Made by a program: the position numbers and the translations under genes. DNA of 64,000 nt, taken from assembly GCA_963764685.1 (NCBI GenBank), contig CAVXTT010000018.1:1-64000 (forward strand), read 5' to 3'. Under the pieces are notes generated by a model, which saw only the letters and a list, made by a program, of their open reading frames with translations, was not told the DNA's origin and made no database searches. Within the stretch, counting starts at the first letter, position 1. Each line of letters opens with the position of its first letter. This document shows, piece after piece, positions 1 to 8,603 of this stretch. This DNA comes from CAVXTT01 sp963764685 (GTDB lineage Bacteria; Bacteroidota; Ignavibacteria; Ignavibacteriales; Ignavibacteriaceae).

Positions 1-1
1 G

Positions 2-199
2 ATTGCTGCATGGAATTCTGTTACAAATGAATTTACCGGAGCGGTAACAACTGCGGCGAGATCTACAGGTACTGCTTCCATCGATTTGCCTGCATCATGG
101 GCTACTGGTCAGGCCTTGTCCGTGTATGTGGGTTTCAGTAACCCGTTAACAAAAAAATGCAGTGATAGCCAATATACATTGGCTACCATCGTAGCATAA
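2..199 (+). CDS. Partial DUF6266-like protein (C-terminus only)
   Basis: An open frame enters from the left window edge and stops at TAA 197-199. The 65 visible residues are rich in Ala, Thr and Ser, with a pattern of short beta strands, and the tail (Leu-Pro-Ala-Ser-Trp-Ala-Thr-Gly, then Val-Tyr-Val-Gly-Phe-Ser and a final Ser-Gln-Tyr-Thr) resembles the C-terminus of DUF6266 proteins of Bacteroidota as I recall them. The function of that family is unknown. It is followed by a strong hairpin and then by the recombinase gene, so it probably belongs to the same mobile element. The N-terminus lies outside the window, so the family call is tentative. Confidence 0.45.
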   Translation: MAAWNSVTNEFTGAVTTAARSTGTASIDLPASWATGQALSVYVGFSNPLTKKCSDSQYTLATIVA

Positions 200-264
200 A
201 AAAGTTCGGTGGTTTAAGGTTTAGTAGTCAAGATCCGTGCACATGAAAAACCGACCAGTCAAAA

Positions 265-286
265 GGGCCCGATTTTTATCGGGCCC
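265..286 (+). terminator. GC-rich hairpin after the DUF6266-like gene
   Basis: A perfect 9-bp stem (GGGCCCGAT / ATCGGGCCC) with a four-T loop is followed by AATTTAT. It lies 66 nt after the stop of the partial gene and just before the recombinase frame. It most simply acts as an intrinsic terminator, although the downstream T tract is short. Confidence 0.6.
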
Positions 287-305
287 AATTTATAAAAAAA
301 GTACC

Positions 306-891
306 ATGGAAGTATTGACCACATCACAACTCGAAGCATTATGCAAGTATCTATCAGAAGCCACTTACATTTACTATCCTGTTGCCACTTCATTCTTTCA
401 CGATTTGTACGTTACTGGATGCAGGCCGGAAGAGTTATTAAGGCAAGATCTTTGGGCATACTAGACCAACAACAACCACACTACAGCCTCTCAAAGGAAA
501 TGCAACCAGAACTTTCAACAGTTCCATTCTGTCACCTTCACTGATATTCGCAATACAAAACAACATTGCGCCGTACGATGGATTGACATATCGGCAACTT
601 AAAGCCGTTTTGTATAAGTTGATTCCAGCATTGAAACCGCAAACAGAATTTAAAACTGCTATTGATTACATGTTTCGCTACAATAGAGTAAGGCAGTATG
701 ATGCAGAGGGAAAAACATTGTCAGAAATACAAACACTCTTTGGATGGTCTTCTACAGCATTTGCCAGCTTATACTTATCTCAAACTATATACATTTCTTC
801 AGAGGTGCCGTATTGGATTTACAACAGAATTACAGATGATGCAGATAATTATTTAACGGATGCAGATGGTACCATTATCACATATCCATAA
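306..891 (+). CDS. Minimal tyrosine recombinase, apparent +1 frameshift
   Basis: Two frames together make one recombinase catalytic domain of about 195 residues. The first frame (ATG 306 to TAG 462-464) holds box I, Thr-Gly-Cys-Arg-Pro-Glu-Glu-Leu, with catalytic Arg codon 423-425. The second frame, readable from about 465 to 891, holds Leu-Gln-Pro-Leu-Lys-Gly-Asn (candidate catalytic Lys), Tyr-Met-Phe-Arg in place of the usual HxxR, Phe-Gly-Trp in place of Gly-His, and the nucleophile Tyr at 772-774 in Leu-Tyr-Leu. There is no N-terminal core-binding domain, so it is much shorter than the roughly 300 residues typical of Xer or phage integrases. The break could be a sequencing error, a decayed gene or a +1 frameshift at TAC-TAG. 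It would integrate or resolve the element next to the Rep gene. Confidence 0.6.
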
Positions 892-906
892 ACGAAATCA
901 GAAACC

Positions 907-1470
907 ATGGCAACAGCAAAAAACTATACAACATTTCCAGCCGGCACCTACGATACTTCAAAAATCTTTCTACAAGCAGATCCGGCAACAGGTGAACTCG
1001 AAAAAATAAACCTGCCTGCAATCCCTACAGGTCAAAACAGGTTAAAGATCTTCTACACTGATGAAGCAAATACAGGTGGAGTAAACAAGACTTACAACAG
1101 TTACACCATGCCAGCCAACACACTTGTAAATGATGGTGATCAGATAACGGTGCAGTTCTTTTTTGAAGTGGTTGGTGATGCTGTGGCCAAATCAATCGTA
1201 GTGTTTTTTGATAGTACGTCTTTCACTTTTTCACTTTCCGGATCTGCCACGTATGGTTACTTCAAAATGGTCATTACAAGGGTAAATTCAACTACATATC
1301 TGCGGGAGTATCAAAACATAATCGGCCAGCCTTTTGCGTTGTCATGTGGCTACAGTAGTACCTCAGTGGATTGGACAACAGCGATTCCGATAAAAGCTAC
1401 CTGCAACACAACAAACAGCAATGCAGTGATATCAAAATCTTGTACTATTGACTACACTCCGGCTGCATAA
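907..1470 (+). CDS. Unknown beta-rich protein of the mobile element
   Basis: This intact 187-residue frame starts 16 nt after the recombinase stop. It has no signal peptide or membrane segment and is dominated by Thr, Ser, Val and aromatic residues in alternating patterns that suggest a beta sandwich. I do not recognise the family. Its position between a recombinase and a replication initiator, and its composition, make a virion, spike or surface protein plausible, but this is inference from context only. It lies in the same orientation as its neighbours and is followed by the promoter of a candidate small RNA. Confidence 0.55.
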   Translation: MATAKNYTTFPAGTYDTSKIFLQADPATGELEKINLPAIPTGQNRLKIFYTDEANTGGVNKTYNSYTMPANTLVNDGDQITVQFFFEVVGDAVAKSIVVFFDSTSFTFSLSGSATYGYFKMVITRVNSTTYLREYQNIIGQPFALSCGYSSTSVDWTTAIPIKATCNTTNSNAVISKSCTIDYTPAA

Positions 1471-1486
1471 ATAATTGGTAAAAACA

Positions 1487-1517
1487 TTGTTACATAAAAA
1501 ACCTTTTTATATCTTCG
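1487..1517 (+). promoter_or_regulatory. Bacteroidota-type promoter for the small RNA
   Basis: TTG at 1487-1489 and TATCTTCG at 1510-1517 are 20 nt apart and match the TTG / TAnnTTTG consensus of Bacteroidota with one mismatch in the -7 box. The predicted start near 1523-1525 lies about 90 nt before a strong terminator. Confidence 0.45.
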
Positions 1518-1519
1518 TA

Positions 1520-1612
1520 GTGCCTCTAGCCGATTCTGGGGAGTTTTGGCGAAGGGTGACAGTCGAAGTAAGACATAAAGGCATTCAGCAAGCTAACTGA
1601 ATGCTTTTTTTT
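1520..1612 (+). ncRNA. Candidate small RNA upstream of rep
   Basis: A promoter-like element, about 90 nt without a convincing reading frame, and an intrinsic terminator define a small transcription unit between the 187-residue gene and rep. The transcript contains TGGGGAGTTTTGG (1537-1549), whose first 11 nt are exactly complementary to positions 1679-1689 in the rep leader, with two further G-C pairs beyond a 2-nt offset (1675-1676). It could therefore fold back on a longer transcript or act in trans on rep mRNA. No known RNA family was recognised. Confidence 0.4.
1581..1612 (+). terminator. Intrinsic terminator of the small RNA
   Basis: A perfect 8-bp stem GCATTCAG / CTGAATGC with an 8-nt loop is followed directly by eight T residues (1605-1612), the classical Rho-independent layout on the plus strand. 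Confidence 0.75.
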
Positions 1613-1646
1613 GTGCCATATAGTCAGCCAAAAATGTTGCAAATAA

Positions 1647-1673
1647 GACAATCAAATACTTACTTTGATTGTC
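1647..1673 (+). other. Hairpin upstream of rep, candidate replication origin
   Basis: GACAATCAAA and TTTGATTGTC form a perfect 10-bp stem around the 7-nt loop TACTTAC. No T tract follows, which argues against a terminator. HUH initiators commonly nick within or beside a hairpin close to their own gene, and this one lies about 100 nt before the rep frame. The role as a double-strand origin is inference. Confidence 0.4.
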
Positions 1674-1774
1674 CCCAAAAAACTCCCCATGCGTAGCATT
1701 CAAAACAGCAGCCCCCCACCTTTAAAGCAATCAACAAATTTTAGTACACCTCTATTGGCTTGTCATAGCATTTA

Positions 1775-2881
1775 TTGCTTGTCAAAACCCTTACCCCTCA
1801 ACTCCCCCTCCCCATGCATGTATCAATTCCAGTGATGCAACTCCGCGGCAATTCATGTCTGGTCTATCAGCAATACCAAGATGCTTTTAAAAAAGGTCCG
1901 TCATTGAAGCGAAAGGAAAATATGAAGGTCACTAGGCAAAACAGGTACAACGGGCAAATGTCAGCAGGTGCAAAAAAGAGGCTTGCCAGGTCACTAACAT
2001 TGCTAGTCCAATCGACGGAAAAAAAGTGGATCTACAATGAAGTTACAAAGCGAATGATGCTGCATAAGCTTTCATTCATTACGTTAACAGTTTCCGATCC
2101 TTCGGAGTTACTGACTGCTTCACAGGCTTTCAAATTATTGCTGAATCCTTGGTTGCAATGGCTGCGCAGAACAATAAAATGCAATACATACATTTGGAAA
2201 GCAGAACTACAGGAAAACGGACAAATTCATTACCACGTCACTACACCAGCATTCATCCCATGGAGTAAGATCCGGGACAAATGGAACAACCTACAAAAGA
2301 AAGCTGGTTTACTGGATAATTACTACAGCAACAAAGGTCATTATGATGCTAATTCTACAGATGTACATGAAGTTCAAAATATCAACGATCTAAGCAGCTA
2401 CATGATAAAATACATGTGTAAGTGTGAGAAAGATAATCCATGTGAAAAAGTGCATCAGGCAAAAAAGTTTGAAAATTCTGAGATCGCAACACTCGGCGCC
2501 ATTCTATCCAATGTACAGGCTTCAGCACGGAATGCAGTAGAATTAGATGGTAAAACATGGGATTGTTCCGACAACTTAAAAAAGAATTCATACTTCAAAG
2601 TAGAGATGAGTAATAGACATTTTGAAGACATGGAAAAGCAGGTAGAAACAGGTGAGGCAACCCGTTATGATGGTGAAAGGTTTACAATTTATAAATTTTG
2701 TAGTCCAGTGCAAGAAAGGGTTTTAAGTAGATCAGAGGTAAGTCAATACAGTGATTTTTTAGCAGCAGTAAGGAAAGGCAATGTATATGAATATCCAAAG
2801 GAAACGATCGACACTCCTCCACCAGATCTTTTAAAGAAAAAATGGAAACGTAAGAAATTGTATTTGCCAGAATTGTTTTAA
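1775..2881 (+). CDS. rep: HUH-family replication initiation protein
   Basis: The frame is up to 368 residues. Motif I is Phe-Ile-Thr-Leu-Thr; motif II is the metal-binding His-Tyr-His (codons 2228-2236) in a Gly-Gln-Ile-His-Tyr-His context; motif III is Tyr-Met-Ile-Lys-Tyr (from 2399), giving the nucleophile tyrosine. This is the signature of rolling-circle initiators of single-stranded DNA phages and plasmids, and the overall feel is of initiators from ssDNA phages of Bacteroidota. No helicase domain follows. The TTG at 1775 is a weak start; ATG 1814 or ATG 1922, the latter after GAAAGGAAAAT, may be the true one. The stop lies only 21 bp before recognisable host gene sequence, so rep is the last gene of the element. 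Confidence 0.75.
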   Translation: MLVKTLTPQLPLPMHVSIPVMQLRGNSCLVYQQYQDAFKKGPSLKRKENMKVTRQNRYNGQMSAGAKKRLARSLTLLVQSTEKKWIYNEVTKRMMLHKLSFITLTVSDPSELLTASQAFKLLLNPWLQWLRRTIKCNTYIWKAELQENGQIHYHVTTPAFIPWSKIRDKWNNLQKKAGLLDNYYSNKGHYDANSTDVHEVQNINDLSSYMIKYMCKCEKDNPCEKVHQAKKFENSEIATLGAILSNVQASARNAVELDGKTWDCSDNLKKNSYFKVEMSNRHFEDMEKQVETGEATRYDGERFTIYKFCSPVQERVLSRSEVSQYSDFLAAVRKGNVYEYPKETIDTPPPDLLKKKWKRKKLYLPELF

Positions 2882-2901
2882 AAGGCTGCCCAGCAGAATA
2901 C

Positions 2902-3534
2902 GGATGCGGATGGGGCTCGTTCATTAAGTATGCAGCTGAAAAATATGGCGTACAGGCTGTGGGAATAACTGTCTCGAAGGAACAGGCTGCATTGGGGAAA
3001 GAATTATGTAAAGGACTTCCCGTTGAGATCAGACTGCAGGATTACAGGGAGGTCAATGAAAAATTTGATTATATAGTTTCTGTAGGTATGGTTGAACACG
3101 TCGGTTATAAAAATTACCGTACTTTCTTTTCAGCTGCAGAAAGAAACCTGGCCGGGGGAGGATTGTTCTTACTTCATACGATAGGCGAGGTCATTTCAAC
3201 AAAAAGTAATGATGCCTTTTCGCACAAATATATTTTCCCAAATGCGATGCTGCCTTCTATTACCCAGCTTGGAAAGGCGTTTGAGGGTTTATTCGTTATG
3301 GAGGATTGGCAGAATTTTGGTGCCGATTACGATAAAACACTTATGGCGTGGTGTCAGAATTTTCGAAACAACTGGGATTCTATTAAGAATAAATACAACG
3401 ATCGTTTTTACAGGATGTGGACATATTTTCTACTGTCCTGTGCCGGTGCTTTCCGGGCAAGAAATAAAAATCAATTATGGCAGATCGTGCTCTCAAAAAA
3501 CGGAACTCCCGGAGGTTATATTTCTGTGAGGTAA
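2902..3534 (+). pseudogene. cfa: 3' fragment of cyclopropane-fatty-acyl-phospholipid synthase
   Basis: From 2902 the sequence encodes the SAM-binding Gly-Cys-Gly-Trp-Gly-Ser motif and then about 200 residues of a CFA synthase (Val-Gly-Ile-Thr-Val-Ser-Lys-Glu-Gln; Ser-Val-Gly-Met-Val-Glu-His-Val-Gly; Gly-Gly-Leu-Phe-Leu-Leu-His). The enzyme methylenates unsaturated acyl chains of membrane phospholipids. The N-terminal 150-200 residues are missing, and homology begins abruptly 21 bp after the rep stop with no start codon until an internal GTG. Either the element interrupted the gene or the contig is joined wrongly here. The catalytic C-terminal part is otherwise uninterrupted. Confidence 0.8.
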
Positions 3535-3623
3535 ATAAATGCCTTATTTAAGTTCAACAATTGAATCCTGTTTTGAGAAACCGTGCCAAATAATATCGAT
3601 ATTCTTCATCCATAATACTTTCC

Positions 3624-3654
3624 TTTGAATTAGAAACCCGAAATTGTAAATTTA
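3624..3654 (+). promoter_or_regulatory. Promoter of purM
   Basis: TTTG at 3624-3627 and TAAATTTA at 3647-3654 are separated by 19 nt, matching the Bacteroidota TTTG / TAnnTTTG promoter apart from the last base. The purM start lies about 30 nt further on. Confidence 0.5.
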
Positions 3655-3685
3655 TTCCCCTAATTGAAAATATAAAGAGAATAAC

Positions 3686-4681
3686 GTGGAGAATACTTAT
3701 AAAGCCGCAGGTGTGGATATTGAAGCCGGTGACGAAACCGTAAGAAGAATTAAATCACTTGCAAAATCCACTTTTAACAGCAGTGTACTTTCAGATATAG
3801 GACTCTTCGGAGGATTTTTTCAGCCTGATCTTTCGAATATTAAAAATCCGGTACTGGTATCCAGCGTTGACGGTGTAGGCACTAAGTTAAAGATTGCCTT
3901 TGCAATGAAAATTCATAACACAGTTGGTCAGGATCTTGTAAATCATTGTGTAAATGATATTGCTGTGTGCGGGGCTAGACCTTTATTTTTTCTTGACTAT
4001 CTCGCATTCGGGAAACTTGATCCTTCGGTTGCCGAGCAGATCATAAAAGGATTTTCAATAGCCTGCAAAGAAAACCAATGTGCACTGATAGGAGGGGAGA
4101 CTGCAGAAATGCCGGGGATGTATAAAGAAGATGAATATGATATGTCCGGAACCATTGTAGGAATTGTTGATAAGGAAAAAATTATCAACGGGTCGGCTAT
4201 TAATAAAGGCAATGTTCTTATTGGTTTTCCTTCAAATGGTCTGCATACAAACGGATACTCCCTGGCACGGAAAGTTTTGCTCGAGAAATTCAATCTTAAT
4301 ATTAAATTCGATGAACTTAACGGCACACTCGGCAGCGAGCTTCTCCGGATTCATAAACCATATCTGAGACTTATAGAACATCTCACACAAAATATAAACA
4401 TAAAAGGATTTTCACATATTACCGGCGGGGGAATAATAGGGAATACAAAAAGAATATTGCCCGGGGGCTTAACTCTTAAAGTAAACTGGGATTTGTGGGA
4501 ACTGCCGGCAATATTCAGACTCATCCAGGAAACCGGAAAAATCAGCGACGAGGAGATGAGAACTGTTTTTAACCTTGGCATCGGTCTAATTGCAGTTGTA
4601 TCAAAAGATGATGAACATAAAGTTATTCGTTTATCTAACGAACTTAATGAACATCCTGTTGTTATCGGGGAGGTTGTTTAA
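3686..4681 (+). CDS. purM: Phosphoribosylformylglycinamidine cyclo-ligase
   Basis: AIR synthetase of purine biosynthesis, which closes the imidazole ring of FGAM using ATP in the cytoplasm. The 331 residues match the usual length of about 340. The N-terminal Tyr-Lys-Ala-Ala-Gly-Val-Asp and the ATP/Mg motif Ser-Ser-Val-Asp-Gly-Val-Gly-Thr-Lys are clear, followed by Asn-Asp-Ile, Gly-Gly-Glu-Thr-Ala-Glu-Met-Pro-Gly and the late Thr-Gly-Gly-Gly loop. The start is GTG at 3686, placed by the conserved N-terminus and a preceding AAAGAG. It stands alone, with no other pur gene beside it. Confidence 0.95.
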   Translation: MENTYKAAGVDIEAGDETVRRIKSLAKSTFNSSVLSDIGLFGGFFQPDLSNIKNPVLVSSVDGVGTKLKIAFAMKIHNTVGQDLVNHCVNDIAVCGARPLFFLDYLAFGKLDPSVAEQIIKGFSIACKENQCALIGGETAEMPGMYKEDEYDMSGTIVGIVDKEKIINGSAINKGNVLIGFPSNGLHTNGYSLARKVLLEKFNLNIKFDELNGTLGSELLRIHKPYLRLIEHLTQNINIKGFSHITGGGIIGNTKRILPGGLTLKVNWDLWELPAIFRLIQETGKISDEEMRTVFNLGIGLIAVVSKDDEHKVIRLSNELNEHPVVIGEVV

Positions 4682-5196
4682 CATCGTAGAAACGTCCAGG
4701 CGGATCGTTGTGAGCTTGAAATAAAAACATTCTAACTAAATTAAGATTTAAGATTAATTCTTCTTTATATGAGTAAGCCATTCTATTTAGAAGAGGTAAT
4801 CGGGGGTAAGTCAATTTAGGTGTGGTAATCTTAAATAATTGTCTAATCCCTGCCTGTTTTTTGCCCGTAGTACCTCGAATTTCTCAAAATTTCATTTCAT
4901 TCAAAGATTCCTCTATAGATCAGGAAAAAAGCTTTTTCAGGCATTTTTCCAATATTTGGTTTTGCCCGGACGATGCTAAAATAATGATGAAAAGGTGTTC
5001 GGACAGGTTACAGGCAAAAAGGGTATATTTTTGCCCGAGCACTGTCTAAGCGCCTTCCGAGCACTGTCTGACCAAGACCAAATTTGAAATAGGTACTTTA
5101 AAAATTTTTATTAAAATTTTAATCAGGAAAGTAATAAAAAAAGGGCAGCCTCCGGTTCAAAGAACTGCCCTTTGATGCGGTTAAATTCTTACCGGT
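4682..5196. other. Intergenic region with a GC-rich dispersed repeat
   Basis: No convincing gene. A GC-rich patch at about 4965-5070 contains GCCCGGACG, GGCAAAAAG and two copies of GAGCACTGTCT, and resembles a second patch at about 22975-23080. The remainder is AT-rich. The stretch 5130-5180 holds AGGGCAGCCTCCGGTTCAAAGAACTGCCCT, a hairpin placed to terminate the minus-strand gene that follows. Confidence 0.5.
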
Positions 5197-7863
5197 TTAC
5201 ATATTCAACCAGTAAGAAACTTTTGCCATGAGAATATTATTAGAGCTGCTGTTCCAGAGGTTGCTTGCATCCCTGCTTAATGCGACTTTACCGGGATTAT
5301 CAAAATTAGTTTTATCGTGCGTCCATACCAGGAAGAATACCGAGCCAGGCAGGAATTCCCACCTTAGAACAACATTGCCCCTTAATGATTTAAAATTGAA
5401 ATCGGGATTACCAAATGAAAAAGTTTCTGCAGGACCATTGCCGTCGGGATCAACAGTATACACATTCTCATTTCTATCAACTGTTATTTCAGATCCATTT
5501 TCACCATACGTGTTTGTTTCAAAAGTACGGGGTTTGGCAAGCTCTTTATAATTCATATAATCACCTGCAGCAAAAAGAGGCTGCATATAGAGCTGTAAAC
5601 TTAACCTTGGAGTGAATGTCCAGTCTAATCTTATATTACCGCTTATCGTTTCCTGGAAGATCTCTGCAAATACATACCTGCCTCCGTAAGTATTTACTGC
5701 TGTGGGGTCATTAAAACTTCCCACCCATTCAAGGGCATCATTCCGTTTATTATATGAAGGACCGATACGCAGATTTATAGTGAGCTCGGTTTCCAGGAAA
5801 CTCCGAACTCGAAATACATTGCTTTTGTTCTCAGCTCATCATAATTATATTCGGCGTATGCATCCAGGATAAAAGGTTCCCGGTTGTCGCTGTAAATATT
5901 TGTATTAACAAACCAGCCGGAAGGATACTTAGCCATCGGACCGCCCCGGGTAAGTCTGTTCGTAAGGTTTGCAGGATTATATCCTGCCCTGAATCCGAAG
6001 CCGTAATAATTCGTGAATTCAAAATTCGAAAATAACATATAGCCATTATCGGTCTCATCCCCGTCATAATTAAAGCCCCTCCAGTTGGATATATAAAAGG
6101 ACTTGCTTCTGAATATCCCCTCGGGTTCAAACCACCTGTATCCTAGCACAAGATGTGAATTTATAACATCGGCACGAAACTGAAAACCCAGGTCATTAAC
6201 TTCATAACCGGGAGAAGCCATTCCAAAAGCTGCATTGATATAAAAATTTCCCTTCTGTTTATTAAAATCTACACGCCCGATATATCCGGAAAGGGAAGTT
6301 GCGGAACTATCGAGCCTGTAATTTACTGCATCGGGACGCTGAAGATATCTTAATGGTGATTCCTGCAGCAGTATAAGATAATCTTTTGTTCCCTGCACAT
6401 ACGAGCCGCTTAAATATCCTTTTATCACGTAAGTGTCTTCTTTATCTAAAGTTACCCATCCATCGGTACCATAAACAAGTGCATTATCCGCAACTATGTC
6501 ATTCATCCCGCTGTATTTATCCCGGAATACAGCTGTTCCGATAAATCCCAGCCCGTGTCTTCCGGCCTGGAATTCTTTCTGAAGTCTTCCTACACTGTAA
6601 TTTGTGAGGGGTTCAATCTGCTGTTCGGATATACGTGCCTTCATTGTTTATTGTTGCAAATGTTCTTGCTGTTGTTGCATTAATAAAACCAAGCGACCAT
6701 TCCTCGGAAACCTTTCCCGTCAGTTTTGCTGCTCCGATAATGGTTGTTTCATCGGGACGGTCAACATAACCGGGATCAGTAACCGGTCCGCGGGGTTCTC
6801 TTCCGATTCTTCTGGAGTAAAAAATTTCAGGATTGCCCCAGTTGAAGCTCCAGTTATTATTTGTGCCTCCACTGCCGAAATAAAAAATATTATTTCCCTC
6901 AATAAAAAAAGGACGCTTCTCTTCATAATAAGTTTCAAATGCGCTCAGGTTTACAACAGCAGGGTCTACCTCAACCTGTCCGAAGTCGGGATTAAAAGTA
7001 GCATCAAGTGTAAGGTTAGAGCCTAGTCCAAGTTTCAGATCCCCGCCTATCTCCTGATCATACTGCTTTTCTTTATAAAAAGGATCATTTGGATCGTGAA
7101 TGAGGAAGCTGGCTTTTGATACAAAATAGGGAAGCAGCTCAATTCTTTGTTTCGAGTGTACGCCATCTAATCCTTCGAGCGTTGCAAAATGTGAAACAAA
7201 CCCGCTCTCCTTTTTGGGGATCATAACAAGATAGCTTCTCTCCTGTTTCCGCTGTATCTCTCTTTTAAAATTTATTCCCCATTTCATACTGTCGGATTCC
7301 TTGAATCGTATCTGGGTAAACGGTATCCTCATCTCGATATTCCATCCTTCACTATCTTTGGCTACCGCGTAGTCCCACACTCCGTTCCAGGAATTTTCAT
7401 CCCAGTCATCATTGAACAGAGTCCCATCCATTACAGAGCCGGCGGAGTTTATACTAAAATAATACCCGGTTCTGTGGTCGTAATAAGGGTCGATAAAAAC
7501 AGTAAACCAATCGGATTCATTCCAGTAATCCCTTCTGGCAAGATGACCAATTATTGAATCGGGGTGAGAGTCGTAAAGTTTTGCAGCAATATAAACGGCA
7601 GATTCATCATAGCTTACCCATACAAATGTTTTTTCGGAAGCCGGCGCCCCTTCTACAGGATCCTTTTGTGTAAATGTTGAGATGGGGGGTCTTACCCAGA
7701 GGGTTTCATTTAAATGTCCGTCAATTTTAGGTGCCGTATCGGCTTTTACACTCTTTACGGTAACTTTTTCCCCTATTTTACCTGAAACCGCCGGGTAAAA
7801 TGAAACGTTAAAGAAGAATATAATCAGTACTGCTCTTATTATACATCTCATACATCTAATCAT
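5197..7863 (-). CDS. DUF5916 outer-membrane protein with CBM9-like domain, two frameshifts
   Basis: Three overlapping frames (6613-7863, 5775-6644, 5197-5724) read as one protein of about 885 residues. A signal peptide is followed by a CBM9-like domain (Pro-Lys-Ile-Asp-Gly-His-Leu-Asn-Glu near residue 45, Trp-Asn-Glu-Ser-Asp-Trp, Trp-Asn-Ile-Glu-Met-Arg-Ile-Pro) and then a long region of alternating beta strands with aromatic girdles and a C-terminal membrane-strand end, as in DUF5916 proteins. The family is predicted to form outer-membrane barrels; substrate unknown. Breaks lie near 6620 and 5725-5775, and sequence similarity continues across both, so single-base errors are likelier than decay. 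No partner gene is adjacent. Confidence 0.75.
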
Positions 7864-8099
7864 AAGCCCATACTACTTTTTCTGAATTAGACTATGAAAT
7901 AATAAAAAGGTTGTAGAATTGCTATCCCTTAATTTATTATTCTGACCGCTCATCATAAATTTATTTTAGCCGGAGTTTTTTTATTTTAGGGTATAAAAAA
8001 GGTTAAAATAACAGGGGCAGTTTTCGAATCGTCGGTGATCAGCCTTTTATGTTTAATTACCGGACCCCTCTTTTAAGGAATTTTTTAGCAGCTGGATTA

Positions 8100-8594
8100 A
8101 TGAAATATATATTATTGCTCATTTCAATATTTACTCTGGCGGGATGTGACGAAGGTATTGCTCCTGTGCCCGCAGGTGAGAAAACTGGTTTCAGCGGCAG
8201 TATTACTTTTTCCGGTGAATGGCCCGATACTGTTCAGAGGACACACCTTGTAGTATTCCGCGATCCGCTTCTATCAGCCGCTGATTTTAATATTCTTAAC
8301 CTGAGCTATGTGGGACCAGGTATCCCTTCCGGTGTTGAGGTGTTTGATTATAATTCAAATGATTCTGCATTAGTTACTATTGGTGCAGGGACTTATTCTT
8401 ATGTGGCTGTGGCGCAATCCACTACCCCGGAGGTTGTGCTCGAAAGATGGGCGTGGTATGTGGTGGGCGTCTACTATGCTAACGGGGATTCTACAGTGCC
8501 GGGTAAATTGGTTATACCTGAAAATACTCTCGTTAAGGATATTAATATTCACTGCGATTTTAATAACCTTCCTCCTCAGCCGCCGGGGGGATAA
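8100..8594 (+). CDS. Small lipoprotein paired with a TonB receptor
   Basis: ATG 8100 gives a 164-residue protein with a clean lipoprotein signal peptide ending in Leu-Ala-Gly-Cys (Cys16). The mature part looks beta-rich and Ig- or transthyretin-like, with a Phe-Ser-Gly-Ser-Ile-Thr-Phe start common to Bacteroidota lipoproteins, and a Pro-rich Gly-Gly tail. A longer frame begins at 8049, but only the internal ATG starts the signal peptide. The stop is 9 nt before the TonB-dependent receptor, so the two are almost certainly co-transcribed. The role is unknown; it may be a surface substrate-binding or receptor-associated lipoprotein. Confidence 0.7.
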   Translation: MKYILLLISIFTLAGCDEGIAPVPAGEKTGFSGSITFSGEWPDTVQRTHLVVFRDPLLSAADFNILNLSYVGPGIPSGVEVFDYNSNDSALVTIGAGTYSYVAVAQSTTPEVVLERWAWYVVGVYYANGDSTVPGKLVIPENTLVKDINIHCDFNNLPPQPPGG

Positions 8595-8603
8595 AGGTAT
8601 ATT

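Noticed and set aside
1487..1774. Xer dif-like site for element integration
   Set aside because: No 28-nt XerC/XerD-type site was recognised, and the element encodes its own recombinase.
4822..5049. Plus-strand frame of 75 residues in the purM-DUF5916 gap
   Set aside because: It overlaps the GC-rich dispersed repeat, has no recognisable motif and no ribosome-binding site.
6604..7026. Plus-strand frame of 140 residues, Cys-rich
   Set aside because: It is antisense to the DUF5916 gene, whose conserved motifs are on the minus strand.
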